A stretch of DNA of 64,000 nt from WVYX01 sp039592335 (GTDB lineage: Bacteria > Gemmatimonadota > Gemmatimonadetes > Gemmatimonadales > GWC2-71-9). Positions 1 through 9,114 of the stretch are shown here, piece after piece (the first letter of the stretch is position 1; the number at the start of each line of letters is the position of its first letter). The position numbers and the translations under genes are program-made. The stretch lies in contig JBDHBX010000018.1 in assembly GCA_039592335.1 (NCBI GenBank), positions 90,429-154,428 on the forward strand, given 5' to 3'. The notes below the pieces were generated by a model. That model was not told the origin of the DNA and ran no database searches. It worked only from the letters and a program-made list of their open reading frames with translations.

Positions 1-2
1 CG

Positions 3-2228
3 GCGCTTCAATCACTGCTCGCATCGCTGGCTGTTCTCGAGGAGATCGGACCGCCGGTCTGGCGCGCGGAGGTGCGCGGAGACATTGCGGCCGTTCGCAC
101 GGCGATGGGGCACCTGCAGGCCGCCCGCACGGACCTGATTGAGGCCAGGGGTGAGGCCGCCGACGATGAGTACCTGATGCCGGCGTTAGCGGTGCAGGAA
201 GCCGATCTGCTCACCGAGCTCAACGAACTGGACCAGGCCGCGGATCTCTACAGGGAGGCAAAGGCCGGCTTCGAACGGTTGGACGATGCGACCGGGGAGG
301 CCGAGGCGGAAACCGGGCTGGGATACCTGTACCTCGCTCGGGGCGACTACGGTGCGGCCGACGAGGCGTTCAGCCGAGCGCTTCAGGTACATCGGCGCTT
401 GGGCGATGTACGACCAGCGGCGATGATCCAGCTGCACATCGGAGACCTGTGGTTCCTGCAGGGGGATACCGCTGCCGCAAGACGCGCCTACCAGGATGCA
501 CTCACCGCCTACCAGACCCTCGGCGATCCCGTAGGACAGGCGGTCGCGCAGGGAGCGCTGGCGGATCTCGACCTGGAGGCCGGCAAGCTGCACCGCGCGG
601 AAGATGGATTTCGCGCGGCCCTCGCGAGCCTGGAGGGCGAGCCGGCTGGGCCGGTTCGCTGGCAACTCCAATTGGGACGGGCCCTCGCGCTCCGGGGTCA
701 GGGCAGGCTCGACGAGGCAGTGGCCGAGCTCCGCCAATCGATGGGCGAGGTGGAGACGACTGGCGCGGCGTTGCCGATTGCCGAGCGCCGCTACGCGTAC
801 ATGGAGGACAAGTGGGACGTTTATGCGGAGCTGGCCGCTACAGAGTTGGCCCGCGGTCGCCCGGCAGCGGCGTTCGAGATCAGCGAGAGGATGCGCGCGC
901 GCCAGCTGGTTGATCTCCTGGCGAAGGGCCGGACGGGCACACGGACTCCGGAACTGGCGCTGGTACGGGAAGAAGAGAACCTGCGCCGGCACATAGCTCA
1001 TCTCAGCGATCAGCTGTACACATCGGTCAACAGTGACGGCGCGTTCCGAGAGGCCAGAGAGGCCACCCCGGAACTCGATGAACTGCGCGAGTCCCTCGTC
1101 GCGGCACGGCAACGCTACGAGCAACTACTGGTGAGAATGAAGGAGTCGCATCCGGATTACGCCACTCTCTTCTCGGGTTCCGTCGCCGCGGTGCGGGACG
1201 TACAGAGCTTATTGCCGGCTGCCACGGCGTTCGTCGAGTATCTGGTGTCCGAGGAGCAGACCGTCGCGTTTGTCGTCTCGAGCGAAGGCGTCGCTGCCAC
1301 CGAACTGCCGATCGACCACAAGACCCTGCGTCAGCTGATCCGGTTCCTGCACGGCACGATGGAGCCGAGCGACGAGGATGAGCTATGGCGCACGCCGCTC
1401 AGGCGACTCCATCGCGAGCTGATCGCTCCGCTCGAGGAGGCCGGATACCTGGATGGCACGCGGCTACTCGTGATCGCACCGCATGCAGAGCTGCACTACC
1501 TGCCGTTCCAGGCGCTGCTCGGACCCAGCCCGGACGGCGAGCGCTTCCTCATCGAGCGATACGACATCGCCTATACACCGTCGGCTTCGGTGTGGGTCGA
1601 GCTCGCCTCGCGCGACCGTGAGAGGCAGGCACATGGCCTTCTCGCAATGGCGCCGCAGCCCCAGGTGCTCACATACTCGACGGCCGAGGTACGTGGCATC
1701 AGCCACGGCGACACACAGGCAGAGGTGTTGGTCGGGTCACGCGCCACGGAGGGCAGGTTCAACCGGCTGGCCCCGGGCCGTGAGATTCTGCACCTAGCCA
1801 CCTTCGGCGTGTTGAACAGGCGCAACCCACTCTTCTCATATGTCCAGCTCAATCCGGATGAGGCGACCGATGGCCGGCTGGAGGCGCACGAGGTGTTCAG
1901 CCTCAGATTGAGTGCCGATCTCATAGTCCTGAGCGCCTGCGAGACGGGCCTCGCCAGCGGCCTGCGGCACGACGTGCCGCCCGGGGACGACTGGGTGGGA
2001 TTGGTCCGTGCATTCCTGTACGCCGGGGCAAGCTCGGTGGTGGCCAGCCTCTGGCCGGTCGATGACCGGGCAACCGCGGTGTTGATGGAGAGCTTCCACG
2101 CGGGACTGAAGAGCGGTAGCACTAAGGCCCGGTCGTTGGCGGACGCTCAACGAGAACTGTTGAGCGAGTCGCCGAACGCGAATCCGTTCTACTGGGCCGC
2201 GTTCCAATTGACCGGTGGGGTGGAATGA
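3..2228 (+). CDS. TPR-CHAT domain protein, 5' truncated by the window
   Basis: The frame is open from the first bases, so the true start lies upstream; the GTG at 72 is internal. The N-terminal half is alpha-helical and TPR-like (A/G/Y-rich repeats to about residue 280). A CHAT domain (caspase HetF-associated with TPRs) follows from about residue 410 to the end. It is recognised by IAPHAELHYLPFQALL, HLATFG and LSACETG, then by the closing GASSVVASLWPVDD segment. CHAT domains are caspase-like Cys/His peptidases or adaptors that usually take input through TPRs. The Cys of SACETG is present (codon 1938-1940). The catalytic His of the usual HLATHG motif is Phe here (codon 1803-1805), so peptidase activity is doubtful. 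The stop overlaps a possible ATG at 2225 of the following lipoprotein, so the two are probably co-transcribed. Confidence 0.85.
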   Translation, partial: ALQSLLASLAVLEEIGPPVWRAEVRGDIAAVRTAMGHLQAARTDLIEARGEAADDEYLMPALAVQEADLLTELNELDQAADLYREAKAGFERLDDATGEAEAETGLGYLYLARGDYGAADEAFSRALQVHRRLGDVRPAAMIQLHIGDLWFLQGDTAAARRAYQDALTAYQTLGDPVGQAVAQGALADLDLEAGKLHRAEDGFRAALASLEGEPAGPVRWQLQLGRALALRGQGRLDEAVAELRQSMGEVETTGAALPIAERRYAYMEDKWDVYAELAATELARGRPAAAFEISERMRARQLVDLLAKGRTGTRTPELALVREEENLRRHIAHLSDQLYTSVNSDGAFREAREATPELDELRESLVAARQRYEQLLVRMKESHPDYATLFSGSVAAVRDVQSLLPAATAFVEYLVSEEQTVAFVVSSEGVAATELPIDHKTLRQLIRFLHGTMEPSDEDELWRTPLRRLHRELIAPLEEAGYLDGTRLLVIAPHAELHYLPFQALLGPSPDGERFLIERYDIAYTPSASVWVELASRDRERQAHGLLAMAPQPQVLTYSTAEVRGISHGDTQAEVLVGSRATEGRFNRLAPGREILHLATFGVLNRRNPLFSYVQLNPDEATDGRLEAHEVFSLRLSADLIVLSACETGLASGLRHDVPPGDDWVGLVRAFLYAGASSVVASLWPVDDRATAVLMESFHAGLKSGSTKARSLADAQRELLSESPNANPFYWAAFQLTGGVE

Positions 2229-2329
2229 GCGGGCGGCGGATACTGATTGACTACCTAGCGTACGAGCTAGCCGGGCTCACAATGACAAGGAACGGGAGCG
2301 GGCGGCGGCTAGCCGGCCGGGAGGTCTCG

Positions 2330-3766
2330 ATGGCTGCGGCAACGTTCTCGATTTCGGTCAAGCGAACTGGCAGCACCTGGCTCCTGCTGCTGGCACTGGC
2401 GCTCGCCAGCGGCCTCACGAGCTGTGACGGCGGGCCGACGGACGCTCAGCAAGCTGACGACACTGGGCCGCTGCCCGGGCTCATCATCTCCGACCCCACG
2501 GCTGCACCGGCTGGTGCCGGCGCCTTCGCGGCCGTGCACGCCCGAGGTAGCGCCGCCGCCGCGCGGAACGTGGTCTACATCTCGGCCAGCCCGGGCACAC
2601 TTTCGGGCGCCGAGACGGTCACCATCACCAACCCGGCCAACGGCGACACCAGAACCGTCTCACCGCTCGATGGTGGCTTCGATCCGGTCCGGTTCGAGGC
2701 CGAGCCGGACGACGAGGTGGAGATTCTAATCCGCTATCCCGGCGGCGGCACGACCCGGTACGTCTTCCGCGTGCCGGCGCGCCGGCGCCCGCGCATCGTG
2801 CGCACCGCGCCGCCGAGGGACGCCACCCACGTGGCACTTTCCGTGAAGGTCGACCTCATCTTCACCGAACCGGTCGACCGCAGCACGGTGACGCCGGAGA
2901 CCGTGCGGCTTGAGCTCAACAACGAGCCAGTAGCAGGAACGCTCCTGTTGAGTGACGACGGCCTGAAGGCCGAGTTCACGCCGGCAGGGCTGCTACAGCG
3001 TGAGACAACCTATGCTCTTGTGATTACCACCGGCGTACTCGACCTGGACGGTGAGCCGCTCGCGGAAGAGGTGGGAGCGACGTTCACGACGGGAGTGTCC
3101 GTCGAAGTCCAGCTCTGCGCGAAGCAGGTGGTCGTCGAGGAGATCAACGGCATCCAGGAGCCGTGGCTCATCGAGGACGCGGGCTGGACCGGGCCCGCGA
3201 TCAACAGCACCGAGCCGGGCTGTGGGGTTTCGGATTCTGAGTGGGCGCCGCACGGAACGTTCACGTACACGCCGGAGGGACCGGAGTTCGAATGGAAGTT
3301 CGAAGGCGAAGGCTTCGTTACTCCCTGGGTCTCGGGCATATACCACCAGTACGTGCTCGTCTACTACCCTGACCCCTGGCCGGGAACGAACTTGGTCTGC
3401 CTGGCTGGGAGTGGTGACCCATTCATCACCGAACCATGGATCGGGGTCCCGTTCACTGGGGATAGCCTGACCCTTAGCGGTAGCCACGACTTCGGCATGG
3501 ACCTCAACGACGGAAAGATCTGGATCGTGCGCAGGGACTGGGTGGACTGCACGGGCCGCGAGGTGAACGATCCACCTTGGGCCAACCTCTACCGCGTGCC
3601 GCGCCTGACGAACGATCGGAACGACGACGGCGAGGCCGATGCCACCGAGACACGCCGCGAGTGCTATCCACGGTGCGACTACGGAGATGGCTGGCTCGCC
3701 TACGACTGGCTGTTCGAGACCGCCCTCATCAACTACCGCTACACGCCGGGCAATCCCGTGCCGTAG
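2330..3766 (+). CDS. Lipoprotein with bacterial Ig-like (Big_5-type) domain
   Basis: Predicted secreted lipoprotein of 478 residues. I chose ATG 2330 because GGGAGG lies 7 bases upstream. From that start the N-terminus is a clean signal peptide (KR, then a Leu/Ala-rich core) with lipobox LTSC, acylated Cys32. An upstream ATG at 2225 overlaps the CHAT stop but would put about 35 polar residues before the signal. Residues about 153-250 look like the Ig-like domain of SbsA/Big_5 proteins (TAPPRDATHV...F.EPVDRSTVT). The C-terminal half is rich in Trp, Tyr, Asp and Gly, with scattered Cys pairs, and I do not recognise it. It is probably the surface partner of the upstream CHAT protein; function unknown. 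A hairpin follows its stop. Confidence 0.7.
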   Translation: MAAATFSISVKRTGSTWLLLLALALASGLTSCDGGPTDAQQADDTGPLPGLIISDPTAAPAGAGAFAAVHARGSAAAARNVVYISASPGTLSGAETVTITNPANGDTRTVSPLDGGFDPVRFEAEPDDEVEILIRYPGGGTTRYVFRVPARRRPRIVRTAPPRDATHVALSVKVDLIFTEPVDRSTVTPETVRLELNNEPVAGTLLLSDDGLKAEFTPAGLLQRETTYALVITTGVLDLDGEPLAEEVGATFTTGVSVEVQLCAKQVVVEEINGIQEPWLIEDAGWTGPAINSTEPGCGVSDSEWAPHGTFTYTPEGPEFEWKFEGEGFVTPWVSGIYHQYVLVYYPDPWPGTNLVCLAGSGDPFITEPWIGVPFTGDSLTLSGSHDFGMDLNDGKIWIVRRDWVDCTGREVNDPPWANLYRVPRLTNDRNDDGEADATETRRECYPRCDYGDGWLAYDWLFETALINYRYTPGNPVP

Positions 3767-3797
3767 GGCGGTCCGGGCGAAGCGCAAGAAACAGCGA

Positions 3798-3826
3798 AGG
3801 GCCCGCGAACGCGGGCCCTCTTGTTT
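3798..3826. terminator. Bidirectional intrinsic terminator between convergent genes
   Basis: AGGGCCCGCG and CGCGGGCCCT form a 10-bp GC-rich inverted repeat around AA (the real loop is probably 4-6 nt), followed by TCTTGTTT on the + strand. It lies between the lipoprotein stop (3766) and the EF-G-like stop (3846), which face each other. Confidence 0.7.
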
Positions 3827-3845
3827 CTCGCTCGGCGGAAGGCGC

Positions 3846-5942
3846 CTACTTCCTCTCCTCCTCCAGCTCCCGCTCCCGCTCCTCCTTGACCTTCTCCGCC
3901 ACGTCGGGCGGGACCGGCTGATAGCTGGACAGCGACCAGTGGAAGGTGCCGCGGCCGTGCGTCATGGAGTGCAGTTGCGTGGCGTAGCGGTACATCTCGG
4001 CCTCCGGCACGAACGCCTTCACCTTCGTGAGGCGCCTGTCCGGCTCGCTCCCGAGGATCTGGCCGCGACGCGAGGAGAGGTCTCCCATGACCTCCCCGAG
4101 GTTCTCGTCGGGGGTCCACACCTCCACCTCGAGAATCGGCTCCAGCAGCACGGGCTTGGCACTCGGGGCCACACTCCGAAACGCCTGAATGCCCGCCATC
4201 TTAAATGATTGCTCGCTCGAGTCCACGTTGTGGTACGAGCCGTCGAAGCACTCCACGCGGAAATCCACGCAGGGGTAATGGGCCAGCACACCTCGCGCCG
4301 CTGCCTCCTGAACCCCCTTGTTCACCGCCGGGATGTACTTGCTCGGGATCACGCCACCCTTGATCTGATCCACAAACTCGTAGCCGGCGCCCCGCTCCTG
4401 CGGAGCGATACGGATCCAGCAATCTCCGAACTGGCCGCGCCCACCGGTCTGCTTCTTGTGCCGCCCCTGTCCTTCCGCCTTCCCCTTGAAGGTCTCCCGG
4501 TACGGGATCCGCGGCCTCCCGAGCTCGGCGTGCACCCCGAATTTCCGCTCCAGCCGGCCCACGATGATCTCGAGGTGCCGCTCGCCGCGGCCGCTGATCA
4601 ACGTCTGCGCCAGCTCGGCGTTGTAGGTGTGCTGGAAGGTGGGATCCTCCTCATGCAGCTTGTGCAGCCCCGTAGAGAGTTTGTCCTCTTCCCCCCGCTT
4701 CGTGACCTTCACCGACAGCACGGTGAGCGGCTCAGGGAAGGGGATCTTGCGGATCACGATCTTCTTGGCCTGGGTGGACAGCGTGTCGTTCGTATGGGTG
4801 TCCTTGAGCTTCGCGACCACGCCGAGGTCGCCCGCGTGCAGCACGGGAACCTCGCTCCGGTCCTTCCCCTGGGCGACGGAGAGATGGTTCAGCTTCTCCG
4901 TAGTGCTGCGCGGCGCGTTGTACAGCTCCTGACCGTTGGAGACGCTCCCCGCGTAGATCCGGAATAGCGAGACATCGCCCACGTGCGGCTCGGACACGGT
5001 CTTGAAGACCTGTGCCACAAGGGGCGAGTCGTCGGACGGAGTCAGCTCGATCTTCTTCGCGTCGCCCCAGGTCTCGGCCTTCATGGGAGGCCGCTCCGTG
5101 GGAGCCGGCACCAGCTCCACCAGCTTGGTGAGCAGCGCACGCATACCGTAGGTCAGGTGCGCCGAGCCGCACAGGAGCGGGCAGATCTCGCCCTGGGCCA
5201 TGCCCGCCTTCAGGGCGGCAATCGCCTCGTCGCGGGAGATCTCCTCCCCGCCCAGGTAGCGTTCGAGCAGCTCGTCGCTGGTGGTGGCGATCGTCTCCAT
5301 CAGCTCCTGCTCATACGTCTCGAGCCGGCCCAGGTATTCCTCGGGCACGTCGACCTCGTCATACTCACCAGTCTTGGTGCCCTTCTTGTACATGTGGCAC
5401 TTCTTGGAAAACAGATTGATGATGCCGTGGAAATCCGGACCTTCACCCACCGGGATCTCGATCGGGACGACCTTCGAGGTCAGATGGTCCTTGATATCCC
5501 GATAGACCTTCTCGAAGTCGGCATGTTCCTTGTCCAATAGCGAGAGGAAGAACATCCGCGGGATCCCGCGAGCTTCGGCGTACTCCCACACCACCTCGGT
5601 GCCCACCTCGACGCCCGCCGTGGCACTGACCACCGCCACCGCGGCATCGGCGGCGTACACGCCGGCCATCGCGTCACCGGTGAAGTCCAGGTAACCCGGG
5701 GTATCGATGAAGTTGATCTTGGTCTTTTCCCACTCGGCGTGGGCTAGGGCGAGGTTGATGGAGTACTGCCGTTCGATCTCGTCGGGGGTGTAGTCGGTGA
5801 GCGCGGTCCCGTCTTCTACCCGGCCATGTCGTGAGCTACTGCCGGCCACGAACGCGAGTGCATCTACCAAGCTGGTCTTTCCGCTCGCGCCGTGGCCGAC
5901 GACAGCCACATTCCGAATCGCGTCTCCTGTATAGACACGCAC
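3846..5942 (-). CDS. Elongation factor G-like translational GTPase
   Basis: An EF-G paralogue of 698 residues. The start is GTG 5942-5940: AGGAGG sits 7 bases before it (5950-5955), whereas the upstream TTG at 5999 has no such site. G1 is GHGASGKTS, G3 is DTPGYLDF and G5 is GSA. The G4 position reads SLLD rather than NKMD. The rest follows the EF-G order of domains II-V (for example GRGERHLEIIVGRLERKFG and the TGGRGQFGDCWI segment). The Walker A spelling and divergent G4 suggest the EF-G-like FusA2/EF-G-2 group rather than the housekeeping factor. Members may act under stress or in ribosome recycling, but no role can be read here. It stands alone, divergent from the SDR gene and convergent with the lipoprotein. 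Confidence 0.85.
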   Translation of the reverse strand: MRVYTGDAIRNVAVVGHGASGKTSLVDALAFVAGSSSRHGRVEDGTALTDYTPDEIERQYSINLALAHAEWEKTKINFIDTPGYLDFTGDAMAGVYAADAAVAVVSATAGVEVGTEVVWEYAEARGIPRMFFLSLLDKEHADFEKVYRDIKDHLTSKVVPIEIPVGEGPDFHGIINLFSKKCHMYKKGTKTGEYDEVDVPEEYLGRLETYEQELMETIATTSDELLERYLGGEEISRDEAIAALKAGMAQGEICPLLCGSAHLTYGMRALLTKLVELVPAPTERPPMKAETWGDAKKIELTPSDDSPLVAQVFKTVSEPHVGDVSLFRIYAGSVSNGQELYNAPRSTTEKLNHLSVAQGKDRSEVPVLHAGDLGVVAKLKDTHTNDTLSTQAKKIVIRKIPFPEPLTVLSVKVTKRGEEDKLSTGLHKLHEEDPTFQHTYNAELAQTLISGRGERHLEIIVGRLERKFGVHAELGRPRIPYRETFKGKAEGQGRHKKQTGGRGQFGDCWIRIAPQERGAGYEFVDQIKGGVIPSKYIPAVNKGVQEAAARGVLAHYPCVDFRVECFDGSYHNVDSSEQSFKMAGIQAFRSVAPSAKPVLLEPILEVEVWTPDENLGEVMGDLSSRRGQILGSEPDRRLTKVKAFVPEAEMYRYATQLHSMTHGRGTFHWSLSSYQPVPPDVAEKVKEERERELEEERK

Positions 5943-6010
5943 GTCTTCACCTCCTGCGACAGGGACGTGGAACATGAACGGGGGGACGGGCGGTCGCAAG
6001 TCCGGGGGGC

Positions 6011-6016
6011 TACTAT
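6011..6016 (+). promoter_or_regulatory. -10-like hexamer TACTAT giving a leaderless start
   Basis: TACTAT ends exactly 6 bases before the ATG at 6023. If this is the -10 element, transcription would begin at the A of the start codon. No Shine-Dalgarno sequence is present, and I see no convincing -35 box. Confidence 0.35.
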
Positions 6017-6022
6017 TCCCCC

Positions 6023-6736
6023 ATGAACCTCCGGAATTCCATCTGCGTCGTCACCGGCGCCACCGAGGGCATCGGCCGGGCCATCGCGCTCGCGCTCGGA
6101 CAGCGTGGCGCCAGGCTCGCCGTCTGCGCCCGCTCGGCCGGCAAGGTCGAGGCCCTGGTGGACGAGCTCCGCGGCCAAGGCTTCACGGCCGTCGGCCGGC
6201 CATGTGACGTAGCCAGCGAGCCTGCCGTGGCGGGTTTCGCGAAGCTGGTGAAGGCCGAGTTCGGACCACCCGACGTCCTGGTCAACAACGCCGGGCTGGC
6301 TCACTTCGTACCGGTCGAGGAGATGACGGCCGCGCAGTTCGACGAGACGATGAACGTCAACGTGCGGGGCGTGTTCCTGATGACCCGGGCGTTCCTGCCC
6401 GAGATGCGGCACCGCGGCTCGGGGCACATCGTCAACATCGCGAGCCTGGCCGGCCGGAACCCCGTGCCGGGTGGGGCCGCCTACGCGGCCTCGAAGCACG
6501 CGGTGCTGGGGTTCTCCAAGTCGGTCTTCGGAGAGGTGCGGAAGGATGGCATCCGGGTGGTGGCAATCTGCCCCGGGTCGGTGGCGACGCCGTTCTTCGA
6601 CAAGTCGGGGGCGGATCTCCAGAACGCGGAGCGGAAGCTCCAGGCCGAGGACGTCGCCGATACCGTGCTCGCCGTCCTCGAGCTGCCCGATCGGGCGCTC
6701 GTCTCGGAGCTGGACATCCGACCCACCAACCCCTGA
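6023..6736 (+). CDS. Short-chain dehydrogenase/reductase
   Basis: Classical SDR of 237 residues, a cytosolic NAD(P)H-dependent oxidoreductase. The cofactor loop is TGATEGIG (about residues 11-18), followed by NNAG. The active site is complete: Ser in NIAS, then Tyr and Lys in YAASK. Cys-Ala-Arg-Ser after beta-2 suggests preference for NADP(H), since a basic residue follows the second strand. The substrate cannot be named. The gene is divergent from the EF-G-like gene and converges on an aldehyde dehydrogenase with 8 bases between stops. Confidence 0.88.
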   Translation: MNLRNSICVVTGATEGIGRAIALALGQRGARLAVCARSAGKVEALVDELRGQGFTAVGRPCDVASEPAVAGFAKLVKAEFGPPDVLVNNAGLAHFVPVEEMTAAQFDETMNVNVRGVFLMTRAFLPEMRHRGSGHIVNIASLAGRNPVPGGAAYAASKHAVLGFSKSVFGEVRKDGIRVVAICPGSVATPFFDKSGADLQNAERKLQAEDVADTVLAVLELPDRALVSELDIRPTNP

Positions 6737-6744
6737 GTCCCGGT

Positions 6745-8112
6745 CTACTTCACGTAGACCGTCTTGATGTTCACGAACTCCCGGATCCCGAACACCGAGA
6801 GCTCGCGCCCGTAGCCCGATTCCTTGATCCCGCCGAAGGGGAGACGCGGGTCCGACTTCACGAAGGCGTTCACGAAGCAGGAACCGGCCTCGAGCTCCTC
6901 GGCCGCGAGGCGCTCGCCGCGCGCCGCAACCCGCGTGAACACGGCAGCGCCCAGCCCGAACACGCTGTCATTGGCGACGCGGATCGCGTCGGCCTCGTCC
7001 TTGGCCGCGATGATCGCCGCCACGGGGCCGAACATCTCCTCGTCGTAGGCGGGCATGCCGGGCGTGACGCCCGCGAGCACGGTGGGCGGGTAGAAGGCCC
7101 CCGGCCCGTTCGGGCACTCGCCGCCAAGTAGCAGCTGAGCCCCCTTGGCCACGGACTCCTCCACCTGGCGGTGCAGGTCGTCGCGCAGGTCGGCACGGGC
7201 CTGGGGACCCACATCCACGCCCTCCTCGAACGGGTCGGCCGTCTTTCGGGTCCGCATCTTTTGCACGTACAGCCGTGTGAACTCCTCCAGAACCGGCTCC
7301 ACCACGATGAACCGCTTGGCGGCGATGCAGCTCTGCCCGCTGTTGATGAGCCGGGAGTCCACGCAGGCTTCCGATGCCATTTCGAGGTCGGCATCCTCCA
7401 GCACCACGTACGGGTCGCTGCCTCCCAACTCCAGCACCGTCTTCTTGAGCACGGCCCCGGCAGCGGTGGCCACGGCCTGACCGGCGGGCGTGCTGCCGGT
7501 GAGGGTGATGGCCTTCACCTGGGGCGCGGCGATCACACCCGGCACCTTGGCCGAGCCGATGACCAAAGTGCGAAAGAGGTCCGGCGGAAATCCCGCCTCC
7601 CGGAACACCGACTCGATGGCCAGGGCGCATCCCATCACGTTGGAGGAGTGCTTCAGCACCCCGGCGTTCCCGGCCATCAGCCCCGGCGCGGCGAAACGGA
7701 AGACCTGCCACAGCGGGAAGTTCCACGGCATCACCGCGAGCACCACGCCCAGCGGCTTGTAGGTCACGAAGCTCTTCGATGCGTCGGTGGCGATCTCCTC
7801 GGGGGCCAGGAAGCTCTGGGCGCCATCCGCATAGTATTCGCACACCCAGGCGCACTTTTCCACCTCCGCCCGACCCTGGGCCAGGGGCTTGCCCATCTCG
7901 CGCGCCATGAGCGCGGCGTACTCCTCGGTGCGCTCGCGCAGCACGGCACCCGCCCGGTGCATCAGGCCGGCACGATGATCGAAACCGGTGCGGCGCCAGT
8001 CCCGGAACGCCCGGTCCGCCCGCTCCAGAATCGCCGCGACCTCGTCCGACGAAGCCTCTTCGTAGGTGGCAATGATCTCGCCGGTGGAGGGGTTGATGGA
8101 CTCGATGGGCAT
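6745..8112 (-). CDS. NAD(P)+-dependent aldehyde dehydrogenase, succinate-semialdehyde type
   Basis: Aldehyde dehydrogenase of 455 residues that oxidises an aldehyde to a carboxylate. The N-terminus (INPSTGEII) and PWNFPLWQVFR resemble succinate-semialdehyde dehydrogenases of the GabD/Sad group. The catalytic Cys is in GQSCIAAKRFIV and the general-base Glu in LELGGSDPYVV. The C-terminus carries the usual PFGGIKESGYGRELS. The length is typical of the shorter NAD(P)-dependent branch. The ATG at 8112 follows GAGGAGACGACG. It may form an operon with the aldo/keto reductase upstream (58-base gap, same strand). The exact substrate is an inference from family resemblance. Confidence 0.85.
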   Translation of the reverse strand: MPIESINPSTGEIIATYEEASSDEVAAILERADRAFRDWRRTGFDHRAGLMHRAGAVLRERTEEYAALMAREMGKPLAQGRAEVEKCAWVCEYYADGAQSFLAPEEIATDASKSFVTYKPLGVVLAVMPWNFPLWQVFRFAAPGLMAGNAGVLKHSSNVMGCALAIESVFREAGFPPDLFRTLVIGSAKVPGVIAAPQVKAITLTGSTPAGQAVATAAGAVLKKTVLELGGSDPYVVLEDADLEMASEACVDSRLINSGQSCIAAKRFIVVEPVLEEFTRLYVQKMRTRKTADPFEEGVDVGPQARADLRDDLHRQVEESVAKGAQLLLGGECPNGPGAFYPPTVLAGVTPGMPAYDEEMFGPVAAIIAAKDEADAIRVANDSVFGLGAAVFTRVAARGERLAAEELEAGSCFVNAFVKSDPRLPFGGIKESGYGRELSVFGIREFVNIKTVYVK

Positions 8113-8169
8113 CGTCGTCTCCTCAGTGCCTCGTGACGGGACAACAGACTCCGGCGCGTGGGGTGGGCC

Positions 8170-8985
8170 TCACCCCCCCATGAACCACCCCCGCCGCTCG
8201 TGCACCACGTCCCCGAACTCCTGCATCTGCACCATCTCTTCCCCTGACAATGGCCCGTCGTCCAGCGCGGCGAGGTTCTCCTCAAGCTGCTCGAGGTTGG
8301 AGGGCGCGGTCATGCACACGTGCACGTGGGGGTTGGAAAGCACGAAACGGTAGGTCTGGCCGGCCGTGGGGCGAAAGGCGTCCTTGGGCCACCCCCGGGG
8401 CCGGTACAGCAGGCGGCGCCACCGCGTCGCCGTGTAGCTGACGATGCCGGGGTCGTGCTCCTGCACGTGAGGGAAGATCTCTCGCTCGGCACCACGGTGC
8501 GCCGCATTGTAGCGAATCATCAGCACGTCGAGCTCCCCCTCGGCCGCCAGCCTGCCGGCGAACTTGCGGTCGTGGAGTGAGACACCCACATGACGCGCCT
8601 TGCCTGTCTCCCGCAGCCGCACCAACTCGTCCCGCACCGCCTCGGGGAACTCCTTCCCCTTCATGATGCCCAGGAACAGAAAAACGTCGATCCGGTCGGT
8701 GCGCAGCTGCCGCAGCCGCTTGTGCAGCGTGCGCTCCAGGTTCTGGCGGCTGAAGACGTAGTTGTAGGCACCGGTCGCGACGACGCACCGTTCCCGGTCG
8801 GCCGCGGGCAGGTCGCGCATCACCCGCGCCATCTGAAGGTCGAAGCCGTACAGGAAGAAGTAGTTGAGCCCGTAGTCGAGCGCCCGGTGGATGGCCTTCT
8901 TCCCAGGCCAGTGCGACGCGGAGAGTCCCAGGCGGTGCACGGGGAGACCCGTGCGCCCAAGCGTCGTGTGCGTGAACTCGTTCAT
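8170..8985 (-). CDS. Aldo/keto reductase-like protein with degenerate active site
   Basis: 271 residues with the (beta/alpha)8 signatures of aldo/keto reductases: an N-terminal LGRTGLPVHRLGLS, ERTLHKRLRQLRTDRIDVFL and GKARHVGVS. The catalytic tetrad is largely missing. The usual FDTA..YG stretch reads NYFFLYGFD, the strand that normally carries the catalytic Lys (ISTK) reads VVATGAYN, and the strand that normally carries the His (LVH) reads FLFLGI. Other bacterial AKR-like proteins with YWG and QSY at these places exist, so this looks like a divergent subfamily rather than a damaged gene; the frame is intact. Activity as a normal NADPH reductase is doubtful. SD-like GGGGGAG precedes the ATG at 8985. 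Confidence 0.75.
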   Translation of the reverse strand: MNEFTHTTLGRTGLPVHRLGLSASHWPGKKAIHRALDYGLNYFFLYGFDLQMARVMRDLPAADRERCVVATGAYNYVFSRQNLERTLHKRLRQLRTDRIDVFLFLGIMKGKEFPEAVRDELVRLRETGKARHVGVSLHDRKFAGRLAAEGELDVLMIRYNAAHRGAEREIFPHVQEHDPGIVSYTATRWRRLLYRPRGWPKDAFRPTAGQTYRFVLSNPHVHVCMTAPSNLEQLEENLAALDDGPLSGEEMVQMQEFGDVVHERRGWFMGG

Positions 8986-9114
8986 CGCTCCCCCTGCAAT
9001 CCCGTACTACCGTCCCCGAGCCAAGCGTACCCCGGGGCCGACGGCGAGGCAAGCAGCCTCCTTGTAGCCCCGCCCGACCGGTGCCACCTTTCCTCGTCAC
9101 TCCCCGGAGCACCC

